Shown piece by piece: positions 39,201 to 47,563 of a stretch of 64,000 nt of DNA (position 1 is its first letter; every line of letters begins with the position of its first letter). Source of the stretch: Schlesneria sp. (GTDB lineage Bacteria; Planctomycetota; Planctomycetia; Planctomycetales; Planctomycetaceae); contig JAQGHU010000019.1 in the NCBI GenBank assembly GCA_028291515.1, forward strand, positions 115,034 to 179,033. Reading direction: 5' to 3'. Made by a program: the position numbers and the translations under genes. The notes under the pieces are model-generated. The model did no database searches. It was given only the letters and a program-made list of their open reading frames with translations, and was not told the DNA's origin.

Positions 39201-39341
39201 ACGACGCACCTGCGACCGCTGATCAAGTTCTATCTGGAAGCACTGACCGACAAGAAGATCGAGCTACCCAGCATCGAACCTCCCAAGCAGGAAGAGTTCG
39301 AACTCCTGGACCAAGAGACGCCAGAGAAGAAGGCTGAGTGA
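36246..39341 (+). CDS. Large membrane protein: GT-C-like N-terminal part fused to TPR repeats
   Basis: A 1,031-residue protein from GTG 36246 (the open frame begins earlier with a TTG and no ribosome binding site). A Pro/Ser-rich N-terminal ~55 residues precede about nine to ten membrane segments (residues ~60-420), whose first loop contains IRSGEYMAAHGVLPPSKDVF and RPWINLSWMF, the pattern of GT-C-like integral membrane proteins (for example oligosaccharyl or mannosyl transferase relatives) that are often fused to repeats in planctomycetes. The C-terminal half is soluble and helical, with tetratricopeptide-like units (ALRDREP-type spacing, e.g. ALLAIRNANLGLREDSNSAE). It may glycosylate or assemble envelope polymers. 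That is inference from architecture. Confidence 0.6.
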   Translation: MAIPPEPADDEQRPSGDLPPDSMPPSVPGGSSLPSDSSALSQPEGTNPDEGLPEWEPLTPELVEDEAIRGDFVIRWAVVGLALLFGVAAVTDTRTLVHIRSGEYMAAHGVLPPSKDVFSYTANDRPWINLSWMFDLVAAGIHAVSGGIGLSILQGVLAGLAFGLLVHTHRSGIRTWWGSICAVLALLVCYPQFTAQPELISLLGLSLVLWLVQRADETANSRLLWSCVGVIWLWSQLDTRAFLGWLLLICLAAGESLRKSDQAAQRRALWWKVALASFAVTIIHPFLWQSWLSPIRLFAIDYPALQHSFTRPGTIELGFYPITQSAFWLSINHDTIAALVLFAATLVSLFLNRERVHPGQVIAVVVFNALACLATHEFAAASLVNCVVCTINAQSWYRQRFGQIYSIDWRELLFSRGGRAVTVVSFFALAWLVISGRIEGPEGRRTGLGFGQNLQTQMDSYQEAAKDNLDDRPFHFTARQGDLVVWSKQKSFIDTRAAIFTGSGDHDLIALHDRTRRSMQKGRKSLPGSGEPGVWRATFEKYQVTHTMPRLSGPTPPADYVTFGDLLASGDWAMTKLTASTAVYYRDSPGPPQSDHVAEHRLDFDKQAFRSKELSVDTVRMCGKPASFTDGIFSVRRSGYPAGVQVATHYLQLASANGSVSPQFRIACALLAIRNANLGLREDSNSAEGYRCLGMAYLILDEVETGLMNAAGVRWFNSVRYYETVGALQQATLLRPNDLLTHYELLGLFERTQRGELALEAIRQIKRIRPVTMDSSEEERKQREQLLNIESTLEDALAKYEGQVEEGLQKADRFQIAASAYQVGAIRLAVRTLEDDPIYKAQNPLARNALGSWLIEVGRVQEGIDTLDQATVGGGAPGWRDAVATSLLINGDYNRAIDLWREQLAESNATHTQTALLTMPFVTLNAMWMSPDQYPFTHLAAAGEIVSSGRGEDASLTYQIGQAQLELGDIAGATQSFSHILDRTPTTHLRPLIKFYLEALTDKKIELPSIEPPKQEEFELLDQETPEKKAE

Positions 39342-39418
39342 GCTTGGCCGGTCATCCGCCAGTCGTGACGGTGCTTGTTGTGCTGCGGATCGCTGACATT
39401 GAATATGAGGTAACCAGA

Positions 39419-39676
39419 ATGGAAAGGCGGATCGAACCTGAAGCCGTTGCCGCAATTCTGCAACAACTCCTTCCCTGTTTGGATCCCGAGAAAGTGATCA
39501 ACACGTTCGGTGAGAGGACCGTGATTTACTCCGACGATACACAGTCTCCTGCGCTGTATGTGGAGATCATGCTCTTAGAAAACACGCCGAAGTACATCCA
39601 TTTACTGGCATCAGTCTTTTCTTCGATCACGGACAAGCGTGGGTGTTCGGAAGTGATTATCGAGCGACAACTGTAA
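39419..39676 (+). CDS. Small protein of unknown function
   Basis: An 85-residue protein starting at ATG 39419, which has GAGG 8 bases upstream; the open frame extends further left without support. The sequence EPEAVAAILQQLLPCLDPEK and later YVEIMLLENTPKYIHLLAS has no signal peptide or membrane segment. I recognise no family. It stands alone between the membrane protein and the flagellar operon. Confidence 0.5.
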   Translation: MERRIEPEAVAAILQQLLPCLDPEKVINTFGERTVIYSDDTQSPALYVEIMLLENTPKYIHLLASVFSSITDKRGCSEVIIERQL

Positions 39677-39965
39677 CGTCGAGAGTGTTCAACCCGCCAA
39701 GCCCTATCATCTTACCTCAGCATGGTTTGCTCACCAGTTTTAGAGCCGCATTGAAACGCAAACAGCAGTGACCGGCAGATTCTGCCGGAGTCAGGCCGCT
39801 GGCGCCGGAACCTTTGCGCAACTTTCCCAGACATTCTGACCGGGAAAGTCTCCGAAACCCTCAAGGTTTGCGCCGTGGCTTCCGATCAATTCGATAGGCC
39901 ATCCCGCGTGGGCTGGTTTCCGTGCGTCTTTTGCAGCGGAAAGTGGCTCGTGAGTGAGGCGTATC
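39677..39965. other. Spacer upstream of the flagellar operon
   Basis: 289 bases with no supported gene. It contains the palindrome at 39772-39788 and the ribosome binding site of fliL (GAGG just before 39966). No flagellar sigma factor promoter is recognisable: neither the sigma-28 pattern nor the sigma-54 -24/-12 pair is found with correct spacing. Confidence 0.5.
39772..39788. repeat. Perfect palindrome upstream of fliL
   Basis: CCGGCAGA-T-TCTGCCGG: two 8-base arms around a single base. No T-run follows, so it is not a terminator. It may be an operator or simply a hairpin in the leader. Confidence 0.3.
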
Positions 39966-40565
39966 ATGGACCTGAAAAAGATCATCATGCTGGGCGGAGT
40001 CGGATTGGCGTCGGCCGCCGCTGGCGTGGCCATTCCCCAGATGATGAAAGGGCAAAGCCACGACGGGACCGAGGTCGCCAAGGCCGATCCCGCTGCTGCA
40101 GGTCATGATGCCGGCCACGACAAGAAGGAAGAGAAAAAGAAGGAAAAGAAAGAGAAGCCCAAGGATGACCACGGCGGACATGCGGCTGCTGGTCATGGTG
40201 GCGATTCCCACGGTGCGGCGGGTAGTGAAAAGAAGGCTGCCGAAGGCCCTTCTTTCCTGCCGTTTGGTCGCATCGTCGTCAATCTGAATGACCCGACGCT
40301 GACTCGCTACCTCGCCCTGGAAGTGACTCTCCAGACCGAAGGGGACGACGAAGAGGACGTGAAGTCGGCCCTGGAATCGCGAAAGCCGATTCTGCAGAGT
40401 TGGCTGACCAGCCATCTGGCTGACAAGACGCTCGAAGAAGTCCGCGGCAAAGTTGGGGTCAATCGATTGCGACGCGAGATTCAGGACAACTTCAACGCAC
40501 TGCTGTTCACGGATGGTCGCGAACGGATCCAGGACATCCTGTTTGAAGAATTTCACGTCCAATGA
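39966..40565 (+). CDS. fliL: Flagellar basal body-associated protein FliL
   Basis: A 199-residue protein from ATG 39966 (GAGG at 7 bases; a GTG 12 bases earlier is unlikely). One N-terminal membrane helix (KKIIMLGGVGLASAAAGVAI) is followed by a His/Lys/Glu/Ala-rich linker to about residue 100, then the FliL domain near FGRIVVNLNDPTLTRYLALE, then a C-terminal helix. FliL stabilises the stator-rotor interface in the flagellar motor. The long charged linker is longer than in Enterobacteria. It overlaps fliM by 4 bases, so translation is coupled. Confidence 0.9.
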   Translation: MDLKKIIMLGGVGLASAAAGVAIPQMMKGQSHDGTEVAKADPAAAGHDAGHDKKEEKKKEKKEKPKDDHGGHAAAGHGGDSHGAAGSEKKAAEGPSFLPFGRIVVNLNDPTLTRYLALEVTLQTEGDDEEDVKSALESRKPILQSWLTSHLADKTLEEVRGKVGVNRLRREIQDNFNALLFTDGRERIQDILFEEFHVQ

Positions 40566-41452
40566 CATTGCCACGCCACGACTTCACTCAACCGCCGCCA
40601 CTGGCGCCGCAACTGCGAGTCAACCTGGCTCAATGGTTGACGCGGTCTAACGCGCTGTTGGTTGAGTTGCTGGCGGGTGCGGCGGTCTCGGTCGAACTGC
40701 AATTCGATTGTTCTTCAACGATCATGCCGACGCAATTGACGTCTGACTGGACCGATAAGTCGCTCGCCCTGCAATTGAAACTCGGCCAGCACGACGCACA
40801 GTCCCTGGTTGCACTGCCCAATCCGCTGGTGCAGGAATTGATCGGCTGCATTCTGGGTGATCCACCTCACAAGATCCCCGTCGAACGATCTCTCACCGCG
40901 GCCGAACTCTCCGTCGCGGAAGTGATCGCCGAGATGATCATGCGGAGCCTGAAAGAGTCGTGGCAAGGTGATGTGCCGCTCAACCTGGCATTGGGAGAGA
41001 CCGAATCGAATTTGCGTCGCACCAAACGATTCCGCCCGAAAGAATCGATGATCGTCTGCCGGTCGATCGCGAAGACGAAGCTTGGCCAATCGCACTGGAG
41101 TTGGCTGCTGTCCGCAGACTTTGTGGCACACCTGTTTGGTCTGCCCGTTCGGAATCATCAGTCGATCGATCCTCAAGCCAGCCGCCGTCAATTGGAGCAA
41201 TTGGTTCGCGACATGCGAGCCGGGATCGAGGTCCGATTGGGAGCGGTTCAATTGACTGGGCCTCAACTGGCGAGTCTGCGGGTTGGCGATGTCGTCGTGC
41301 TGGATCAGCGCGTCGGCGATCCGCTGCAGGCGTCCGTTCAAGGCGAACCGAAATTTCTCGGATGGGCTGGGCGGACAGGCAATCGTCAAGCCTTTGAAAT
41401 TGCGACCGAAATCCTGCAACGGCGTACGACGGAAACACCCGAAGCGGCGTGA
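40562..41452 (+). CDS. fliM: Flagellar motor switch protein FliM without the N-terminal CheY-binding motif
   Basis: A 296-residue protein from ATG 40562, overlapping the fliL stop. The central CheC/FliM-like part and the C-terminal SpoA domain (IEVRLGAVQLTGPQLASLRV, then GDVVVLDQRVGDPLQ) are present, so it can join the switch complex with FliN. What is missing is the short N-terminal LSQDEIDALLN-type sequence that binds CheY-P: the protein begins MTLPRHDFTQPPPLAPQLR. FliM is otherwise close to normal length (usual ~330). Chemotaxis control may therefore differ here, or CheY binds elsewhere. Confidence 0.82.
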   Translation: MTLPRHDFTQPPPLAPQLRVNLAQWLTRSNALLVELLAGAAVSVELQFDCSSTIMPTQLTSDWTDKSLALQLKLGQHDAQSLVALPNPLVQELIGCILGDPPHKIPVERSLTAAELSVAEVIAEMIMRSLKESWQGDVPLNLALGETESNLRRTKRFRPKESMIVCRSIAKTKLGQSHWSWLLSADFVAHLFGLPVRNHQSIDPQASRRQLEQLVRDMRAGIEVRLGAVQLTGPQLASLRVGDVVVLDQRVGDPLQASVQGEPKFLGWAGRTGNRQAFEIATEILQRRTTETPEAA

Positions 41453-41485
41453 TCGAAGTTTGACAGTGTCGAGGAGGGAATCGAA

Positions 41486-41869
41486 ATGACGGAAACTTTG
41501 GATGCCGTCCTGGCCAAGGTCGAACAGGAATTGGCTCGCGACAAACCGGGAGCTGCGCAAGAAGTCGCAGCGCGGGCCCCGGCGTTCGCGAACATGACTC
41601 CTGGCAAGATCTCCGCAGGCAAGTCGCTTGATCACCTTTACGGGGTCCGCCTGGACGCCGAAGCGGTGCTGGGTCGAGCAGACTTTTCAGTTGAGGACAT
41701 GCTGAAGCTCGACGTTGGTTCGGTGGTCACATTGGACCGGCTGGTTTCGGAACCGGTCGACCTGATCGTGCAAAACGTCCGCGTGGCGCGCGGTGAAGTG
41801 GTCGTCGTCAACGATCAGTTTGCGATTCGAATTACAGAGATTACGGATACATCCGGTTCAGGTTCCTGA
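41486..41869 (+). CDS. fliN: Flagellar motor switch protein FliN
   Basis: A 127-residue protein from ATG 41486 with GGAGG upstream. The C-terminal SpoA domain (VEDMLKLDVGSVVTLDRLVS then EPVDLIVQNVRVARGEVVVV) is the FliN hallmark; the N-terminal ~45 residues are variable, as usual. It forms the C-ring with FliM and helps load export substrates. Confidence 0.93.
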   Translation: MTETLDAVLAKVEQELARDKPGAAQEVAARAPAFANMTPGKISAGKSLDHLYGVRLDAEAVLGRADFSVEDMLKLDVGSVVTLDRLVSEPVDLIVQNVRVARGEVVVVNDQFAIRITEITDTSGSGS

Positions 41870-41912
41870 ATCGGTATCCAGCTCTGACATCAGCCAAGGA
41901 AGGCGGTGTCCG

Positions 41913-42455
41913 GTGAGAAGTTGTTTCCAGGTGATGTTCGCGGCGATGCTGGCAGCCATGCTGATCAGCATTGGCACCGCGCGCGCTGCCGAACCTGAAC
42001 CAGAGACCCCTCAGCTTCTCACTGTCAGTAAGAGCGACGCCAGCGACCTGACCTATGCCCCTCAATGGCCAGAACCCCCGAACACGGGTGCCATGCTGAT
42101 GCGCCTAGGCTTCGGCACGGCGTTCGTACTCGTGCTCTGCGTCGGATCGTTGTGGTTTGGCAAGCCCTGGTTGATGAAGTTGCAGACGAAAAGCTTGACC
42201 GGTCAGGCATTGCAGATTGAAGGCAGCGTGACCCTCGGTGGTCGTGCAGTTCTGTATCTCGTGAAGGTCGGTGATACTCAACTGGTCGCGGGAACAGATG
42301 CGACCGGATTGAAATCTCTGATCGCTCTGCCCCCTTCGTTCCGCGAATCGCTGGACGAACAGCTACCCCTAGAAGAAGCCCCGCCAGCGATCACTGCCGC
42401 CAGCTTTGAGACTCGATTAAGATCCGCATCAAGTTTGCAGGGAGGCTCCCTGTGA
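41913..42455 (+). CDS. fliO: Flagellar export protein FliO
   Basis: A 180-residue protein from GTG 41913, giving a signal-like start (MRSCFQVMFAAMLAAMLISI) and one later membrane helix near GAMLMRLGFGTAFVLVLCVG, followed by a FliO-type soluble tail with GSVTLGGRAVLYLVKVGDTQ. FliO helps assemble FliP in the export gate. Its stop overlaps the fliP start (GTGA). Confidence 0.75.
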   Translation: MRSCFQVMFAAMLAAMLISIGTARAAEPEPETPQLLTVSKSDASDLTYAPQWPEPPNTGAMLMRLGFGTAFVLVLCVGSLWFGKPWLMKLQTKSLTGQALQIEGSVTLGGRAVLYLVKVGDTQLVAGTDATGLKSLIALPPSFRESLDEQLPLEEAPPAITAASFETRLRSASSLQGGSL

Positions 42456-43132
42456 ACAACTTCGAACAAATCGCCGAACGATTCGGTGAATCCGGGTTCG
42501 TGCAAAGTCTGTCGCCACCACTGCAGATGGCGATTTTCCTGGGCAGCCTGGTCCTTTTGCCAGCGGCCCTCTCGTGCCTGACCTGCTTCACGCGAATCAC
42601 GATTGTGCTGTCGTTCGTCCGACGCGGACTGTCGACCCAGGAAATCCCACCGAACACAGTCCTGATTGGACTGGCCCTGTTCCTGACAGTCTTCATCATG
42701 GAGCCGACGCTGACTCGTTTGAACACCGAGGCCGTGCTCCCCTACATGAACAAAGAGATCACGAACGTCGAAGCCTTTCGACGGGGCGTGGAAATTCACA
42801 AGTCATTCATGCTGCGTCAGACACGCAAGCACGACCTGGCCCTGTTCCTGCACATGTCCAAGTCGGGACCGATCGCGACACCCGAACAGACACCGATCAG
42901 CGTGCTGATTCCGGCGTTCATCATCAGTGAATTGAAGACTGCGTTTTTCATGGGCTTCTGCGTCTACGTCCCCTTCCTGCTGGTCGACATCGTCGTGGCC
43001 ACGGTGCTGATGTCGATGGGGATGATGATGATGCCCCCCGTAATTGTCTCGACGCCATTCAAGGTGTTGTTGTTTGTCCTGGCGGATGGCTGGCACCTGG
43101 TGGCGCTGTCGCTCAATCAGAGTTTTGGATAG
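42452..43132 (+). CDS. fliP: Flagellar export gate protein FliP
   Basis: A 226-residue protein with a GTG start overlapping the fliO stop. Four membrane segments and the FliP signature (FIISELKTAFFMGFCVYVPF, then LLVDIVVATVLMSMGMMMMP) are clear. FliP forms the helical FliP-FliQ-FliR export gate of the flagellar type III system. No signal peptide is apparent, as is often the case outside Enterobacteria. Confidence 0.97.
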   Translation: MNNFEQIAERFGESGFVQSLSPPLQMAIFLGSLVLLPAALSCLTCFTRITIVLSFVRRGLSTQEIPPNTVLIGLALFLTVFIMEPTLTRLNTEAVLPYMNKEITNVEAFRRGVEIHKSFMLRQTRKHDLALFLHMSKSGPIATPEQTPISVLIPAFIISELKTAFFMGFCVYVPFLLVDIVVATVLMSMGMMMMPPVIVSTPFKVLLFVLADGWHLVALSLNQSFG

Positions 43133-43143
43133 CGGAGACGATC

Positions 43144-43413
43144 ATGACCGAACTGGATGCCGTTGCGCTGGGCCGCGACTTTTTCTATCACGCGGTGCTG
43201 CTGACCACGCCAGCGCTCGCGATCAGCCTGATCGTCGGCCTGGCGATCAGCGTCTTTCAGGCGGTCACCAATATTCAAGAACAAACGCTGAGCTTCGCGC
43301 CGCGCATCCTGGCTCTGGCCGGGCTGTTCGTCGTGACAATGCCGTGGCTGCTACAGATGTCGATTTACTTTACGGTTCAGATGTTCTCGCGTGCGGCGCA
43401 GATCGGGCACTAA
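43144..43413 (+). CDS. fliQ: Flagellar export gate protein FliQ
   Basis: An 89-residue protein with two hydrophobic helices and the FliQ motif (VGLAISVFQAVTNIQEQTLS). It follows fliP by 11 bases with a GGAG ribosome binding site, and its TAA overlaps the ATG of fliR (TAATG). Confidence 0.97.
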   Translation: MTELDAVALGRDFFYHAVLLTTPALAISLIVGLAISVFQAVTNIQEQTLSFAPRILALAGLFVVTMPWLLQMSIYFTVQMFSRAAQIGH

Positions 43414-44183
43414 TGGACGCGCTGCTGGAAACATGGGTGATGACATTCGGGCTGATTATGGCCCGCGTGTCGGCATTTGTCGCGACGATCCCCTACCTGG
43501 GGGGTCGCTTCGTTCCACGCACCGTGAAAGCGGGGACCGCTCTCGCGCTGACCTGTTTCTGGTTCGCCGAATCCGGTGCCGGAACATTAAGTGTTGCGAC
43601 CGCTTTGAACGATCGACCTTGGATGGCATTCGCCCTGGCCATTGGTTGCGAAACACTGATCGGCTGCGCGTTGGGATACATCTTCGGCTTATTCCTGGTC
43701 CCTTTTCGCGTGGCGGGTGAATACCTCAGCCAGGAAATGGGTCTGACCATGGGGGCCATCACCGACCCGTCGCGACCGCAGATGACCACCGTCATGGGTG
43801 AAGTCTTCGAGGTTTTGGGGGTCGTGCTGTTCTTCTCGCAAAACGTGCATCACGTCTTCTTGGCGGCGCTGCACGGTTCGTTCGCACGCCAGCCGATTGG
43901 GGGAGCGATCCTGTCCCTGCCCGTCGCCTTGCAGATGAAAGTGATGTCGTCGACGACCGAATGGGGTTTGATGCTGGTCGCGCCAGTCGCCTGTTGCCTG
44001 TTTATCACGTCGTTGGTCCTGGGCGTCATGGCCAAGGCCGCTCCGCAATTGAACTTGATGTCCGTCGGATTCGCATTGCGGATCGTGGTCGGACTGGTGG
44101 CCACCAGCGTGCTGTGGCCCGATATCGCTCCGCAGATGGGAATTGTTCTCCAGCGTTTTTCCAGTTTGTTAATCGGCCGCTAG
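43413..44183 (+). CDS. fliR: Flagellar export gate protein FliR
   Basis: A 256-residue protein with six to seven membrane segments. I start it at ATG 43413, which overlaps the fliQ stop; the open frame extends further left only by overlapping fliP and fliQ. The N-terminal pattern LIMARVSAFVATIPYLGGRF and the segment GEYLSQEMGLTMGAITDP are typical FliR. FliR completes the gate with FliP and FliQ. Confidence 0.95.
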   Translation: MDALLETWVMTFGLIMARVSAFVATIPYLGGRFVPRTVKAGTALALTCFWFAESGAGTLSVATALNDRPWMAFALAIGCETLIGCALGYIFGLFLVPFRVAGEYLSQEMGLTMGAITDPSRPQMTTVMGEVFEVLGVVLFFSQNVHHVFLAALHGSFARQPIGGAILSLPVALQMKVMSSTTEWGLMLVAPVACCLFITSLVLGVMAKAAPQLNLMSVGFALRIVVGLVATSVLWPDIAPQMGIVLQRFSSLLIGR

Positions 44184-44255
44184 TGCGTGTCGCACTTCGG
44201 TGTCGCGTTGAAACAAGGGTTAGACTAGGTGGTTTTTCGCTCGCGGGATGCCACA
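44183..44255 (+). repeat. Dispersed element, family E (copy 1), upstream of flhB
   Basis: A ~73-base element beginning with a small hairpin (GTGC-GTGTC-GCAC) and continuing GTGTCGCGTTGAAACA, then GGGTTAGACTA and GTGGTTTT. The same element, on the opposite strand, is at 52154-52231. Both lie just upstream of a start codon in the same direction (flhB 24 bases, hpnH 62 bases), so it may be a shared leader or promoter module rather than only a mobile repeat. Confidence 0.75.
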
Positions 44256-44279
44256 CTTGGGCCGGATGAGCTCTAAGAC

Positions 44280-45341
44280 ATGTCCGAAGAGGGCTTTGAT
44301 AAGACCGAACTACCAACGCAGCGCCGGCGCGATGACGCGCGGGCGCAAGGCCAGTTCGCGTACAGTCACGAACTGATCACGGGCTTGTTGCTGATGGTCG
44401 GAACGGTGGGGCTGTGGTGGACCGGGGCCACGCTGGCGAGCGGCCTGAGCCAGGAAATTCAGTCGCATTTGCGAACCCCACGAGTCGAACTGGCCGTCGC
44501 CGATATCCCGGCGTTCATCACAGATCTCGGCACTCACGGTCTGCAACTGATCGGTGGCTTCATGGCCTCCATCTTCGCTGTGGGCTTGATCGCCAACCTT
44601 GCGCAAGCAGGTTTGCATCTCAATACGGAATCACTCGGGCCGAAGTGGGAAAAGCTCAATCCCGCGATGAACTGGCACAAGATCTTTTCCACCGAAGGCC
44701 TGATGCGCGGTGGGTTGTCGATTGCCAAGGTCGCGCTAGTCGGTGTCGCTGCCTGGTGGGTGCTGAGTGACCGCGGTCAACAGATTGCAGCTCTCAGCAC
44801 GGGCGTCCTTTCGCAAACCGTAAGTACCGCCTGGGGCATCGGCATCGAACTGTTGATCGCGGCGTCATCGGTGCTGCTGTTGATCGGTGCGATTGACTAT
44901 GGATGGCAGTGGTACAACAACGAACAAAAGCTGCGGATGTCACGTGAGGAATTGAAACGCGAACGCAAGGACGACGAAGGGGATCCCAATATCCAGATGC
45001 GTCGACGCCAGCGAGCCCGCGAAATCGTCTCGCAGCGGCGAATGCTGGAAGAGATCCCCAAGGCGACCCTGATCATCACCAACCCGACTCACTTGGCGAT
45101 CGCCCTGCGATACGAACGCGGTGTCAATTCGGCGCCCGTGGTGATCGCCAAAGGTCGTGATCAGTTCGCTCTACAGATTGCCGCCCGAGCTCGTCGGCAT
45201 GGCATTCCCGTTGTAGAACGCAAACCGGTCGCTCGAGCTCTCTTCAAGATGGTCAAGGTCGGACAGGAAATCCCGCAGACACTGTATGTCGCGGTCAGCG
45301 AAGTTTTGGGTTACGTGTATCGGTTGCGTGGTGTGGCGTAG
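44280..45341 (+). CDS. flhB: Flagellar export protein FlhB
   Basis: A 353-residue protein of normal length. Four membrane segments lie in the first ~215 residues, and the autocleavage motif Asn-Pro-Thr-His is at residues 268-271 (NPTHLAIALRYERG), next to the position in E. coli. FlhB switches export specificity from rod/hook to filament subunits. It starts at ATG 44280, 24 bases after the family E element. Confidence 0.97.
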   Translation: MSEEGFDKTELPTQRRRDDARAQGQFAYSHELITGLLLMVGTVGLWWTGATLASGLSQEIQSHLRTPRVELAVADIPAFITDLGTHGLQLIGGFMASIFAVGLIANLAQAGLHLNTESLGPKWEKLNPAMNWHKIFSTEGLMRGGLSIAKVALVGVAAWWVLSDRGQQIAALSTGVLSQTVSTAWGIGIELLIAASSVLLLIGAIDYGWQWYNNEQKLRMSREELKRERKDDEGDPNIQMRRRQRAREIVSQRRMLEEIPKATLIITNPTHLAIALRYERGVNSAPVVIAKGRDQFALQIAARARRHGIPVVERKPVARALFKMVKVGQEIPQTLYVAVSEVLGYVYRLRGVA

Positions 45342-45397
45342 GAAGAAGCGGATCGAAGAGAAGTTCTTAACTGTTTCGCATTAGGAATCTGAACGAC

Positions 45398-47485
45398 ATG
45401 TCGATGGCGGCGTCAAAACCACTGCAAATCGCTCCACGCGGCGAGCTAGTATTTCCACTAGCCGTGATGGCGGTGCTGGTCGTTTTGATTGTCCCGCTGC
45501 CGACCGCCCTGCTGGACGTCCTGCTGACATTGAACCTCAGCATCACGATCCTGCTGCTGTTGGTCACCTTGAGTGTCGCGCAGCCGCTGGAACTGTCGGT
45601 CTTCCCGTCGGCACTGTTGCTGCTGACCCTGGGCAGGCTGTCACTTAACGTCGCGACCACTCGACTGATTCTCCTGCAGGCCGACGCCGGAAAAATCGTT
45701 GAAACGTTCGGCAACTTCGTTGTCGGCGGTAATCTGGTCGTCGGACTGGTCGTCTTCACCATCCTGGTCGTGATCCAGTTCGTGGTCATCACCAAGGGTG
45801 CGACGCGTATCTCGGAAGTCGGGGCTCGATTCGTGTTGGACGCGATGCCCGGTAAACAGATGGCGATCGACGCCGACCTGAACGCCGGGGCCATCAATGA
45901 TGTCGAGGCCAAGCGCCGTCGAGCTCATTTGCTGCAAGAAGCCGAGTTTTACGGGGCGATGGACGGTGCCAGCAAGTTCGTACGCGGCGATGCCGTGGCC
46001 GGAATCATCATCACCGGCATCAACCTGATGGGCGGAATTATCATCGGATTGATGAATGGCATGCCGATCATGCAGGCTATTCAGACCTACTCGATCCTGT
46101 CGGTGGGTGACGGCCTAGTCTCGCAGATTCCAGCACTCATCATCGCCACTTCGGCTGGTATCCTGGTCACCAAGTCTTCGAATTCGTCGGGACTGGGTGC
46201 AGAAATCACCGGTCAGTTCCTGACGAAGACACGACCACTCCAAATCGGCTCTGGCCTGCTGGGACTGTTGTCGATCACCCCCGGGATGCCGATGATCCCT
46301 TTCCTGGTAATGTCGGTGGCACTGTGGTACGTCTCCACGAAAATCGGCAAAACGACGAGTCAGCAGGAACAGTCCGAGCCTGAACGGCAGACCGCTCCGA
46401 TGTCGCCGATGGAAGAACATCTGGCCGAATTTCTGGAAACAGATCGAGCCTGCATCGAGATTGGTCGGCAACTGATTCCGCTGGTTGATCCGAAGCGCGA
46501 CCTGGGTCTGCTGCAGCGCATTGCGACGGTCCGTAAAGATCTGGCCAAACGCTGCGGCTTGTGGATTCCACTCGTTCGAGTGCGCGACAATGGTCAGCTC
46601 AGCGATCAAGATTATCGAATCATGGTCGGCGGCCAGGAAGTGGGACGCGGCACGCTGAAGCTGCATCATGTCTTGGCGATCGATCCTTCCGGAAATCGCA
46701 TTCCCTTCGCCGGCGTCGACACCAAGGATCCCGCCTTCGGTCTGCCAGCCAAGTGGATTGCCGAGAACGATCGTTCGCAGGCAGAGCTGGCGGGTTGTAC
46801 GGTGGTCGATGCGCCTGGCGTCATCACTACTCACCTGCGTGAAGTTTTGCGACGCCACGCCGGCGAATTGCTCAGCCGCGAAGATCTGACGAAGCTGATC
46901 GACAAGGCTCGAGAAACGTCCGCCGCGGTCATCGACGAACTCATTCCGAACATGCTCTCAATGGGCTCGGTCCATCGCGTGCTGACGCTACTGCTCGAAG
47001 AACGCGTGCCGATTACCAACCTGACACGTATCCTAGAGAGCCTGGCGCACAACGCACCCACCACGAAGGATCCCGCCGAACTCGCCGAACGAGCCAGAAT
47101 CTATCTCGCCCGAGCGATCTGCGATCCATTCGTGGATCAACAGGGCCGTATCCACGGCATCCTGTTTGAACCCTCATTGGAACTGGAACTGCGTCGCACG
47201 ATGCAGGACAAAAAGCTCGCGATCAGTCCCGACGCTTTGGAAGCTTTGATCATCAAGCTAGCGAACGTCCTGCGTGATGCGGGCCAGAAAGGTGTGGAAG
47301 CGGCACTGCTGGTCGATTCTCAACTGCGCCGCCCCGTGCGTCAATTGCTGCAGCGCGGCTTGTCCGACCTGACAGTCATCGCTTTCACCGAAGTGCCGAA
47401 CGAATTGCTGCTGGAAGCCGCAGCGATCATCAAGCGAGACGAAATCTACGTCCCACGCAACGGCGTGGCGGATGCCGGCAACTGA
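45398..47485 (+). CDS. flhA: Flagellar export protein FlhA
   Basis: A 695-residue protein, the typical FlhA size. The N-terminal half has about eight membrane segments with the FHIPEP-family signature (LGRLSLNVATTRLILLQAD ... VVITKGATRISEVGARF). The cytoplasmic half contains the usual subdomains and ends in the ring-forming C-terminal region (SDLTVIAFTEVPNELLLEAA). FlhA is the docking platform and a motor part of the export gate. It ends the recognisable flagellar operon. Confidence 0.97.
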   Translation: MSMAASKPLQIAPRGELVFPLAVMAVLVVLIVPLPTALLDVLLTLNLSITILLLLVTLSVAQPLELSVFPSALLLLTLGRLSLNVATTRLILLQADAGKIVETFGNFVVGGNLVVGLVVFTILVVIQFVVITKGATRISEVGARFVLDAMPGKQMAIDADLNAGAINDVEAKRRRAHLLQEAEFYGAMDGASKFVRGDAVAGIIITGINLMGGIIIGLMNGMPIMQAIQTYSILSVGDGLVSQIPALIIATSAGILVTKSSNSSGLGAEITGQFLTKTRPLQIGSGLLGLLSITPGMPMIPFLVMSVALWYVSTKIGKTTSQQEQSEPERQTAPMSPMEEHLAEFLETDRACIEIGRQLIPLVDPKRDLGLLQRIATVRKDLAKRCGLWIPLVRVRDNGQLSDQDYRIMVGGQEVGRGTLKLHHVLAIDPSGNRIPFAGVDTKDPAFGLPAKWIAENDRSQAELAGCTVVDAPGVITTHLREVLRRHAGELLSREDLTKLIDKARETSAAVIDELIPNMLSMGSVHRVLTLLLEERVPITNLTRILESLAHNAPTTKDPAELAERARIYLARAICDPFVDQQGRIHGILFEPSLELELRRTMQDKKLAISPDALEALIIKLANVLRDAGQKGVEAALLVDSQLRRPVRQLLQRGLSDLTVIAFTEVPNELLLEAAAIIKRDEIYVPRNGVADAGN

Positions 47486-47563
47486 TTCACAGGCCACTCT
47501 TCGACAATTCGTCAGATTTATGACGACTCACCGCGATCAAATGCGTTAGATTCCTCCGTCACT

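Noticed and set aside
39789..39815. Possible sigma-54 promoter (TGGC ... TTTGC) upstream of fliL
   Set aside because: The GG to GC distance is 15 bases instead of 12, so it does not fit the -24/-12 pattern.
41793..41912. Longer FliO start overlapping fliN
   Set aside because: The GTG at 41913 gives a signal-like start. The upstream part overlaps fliN in another frame.
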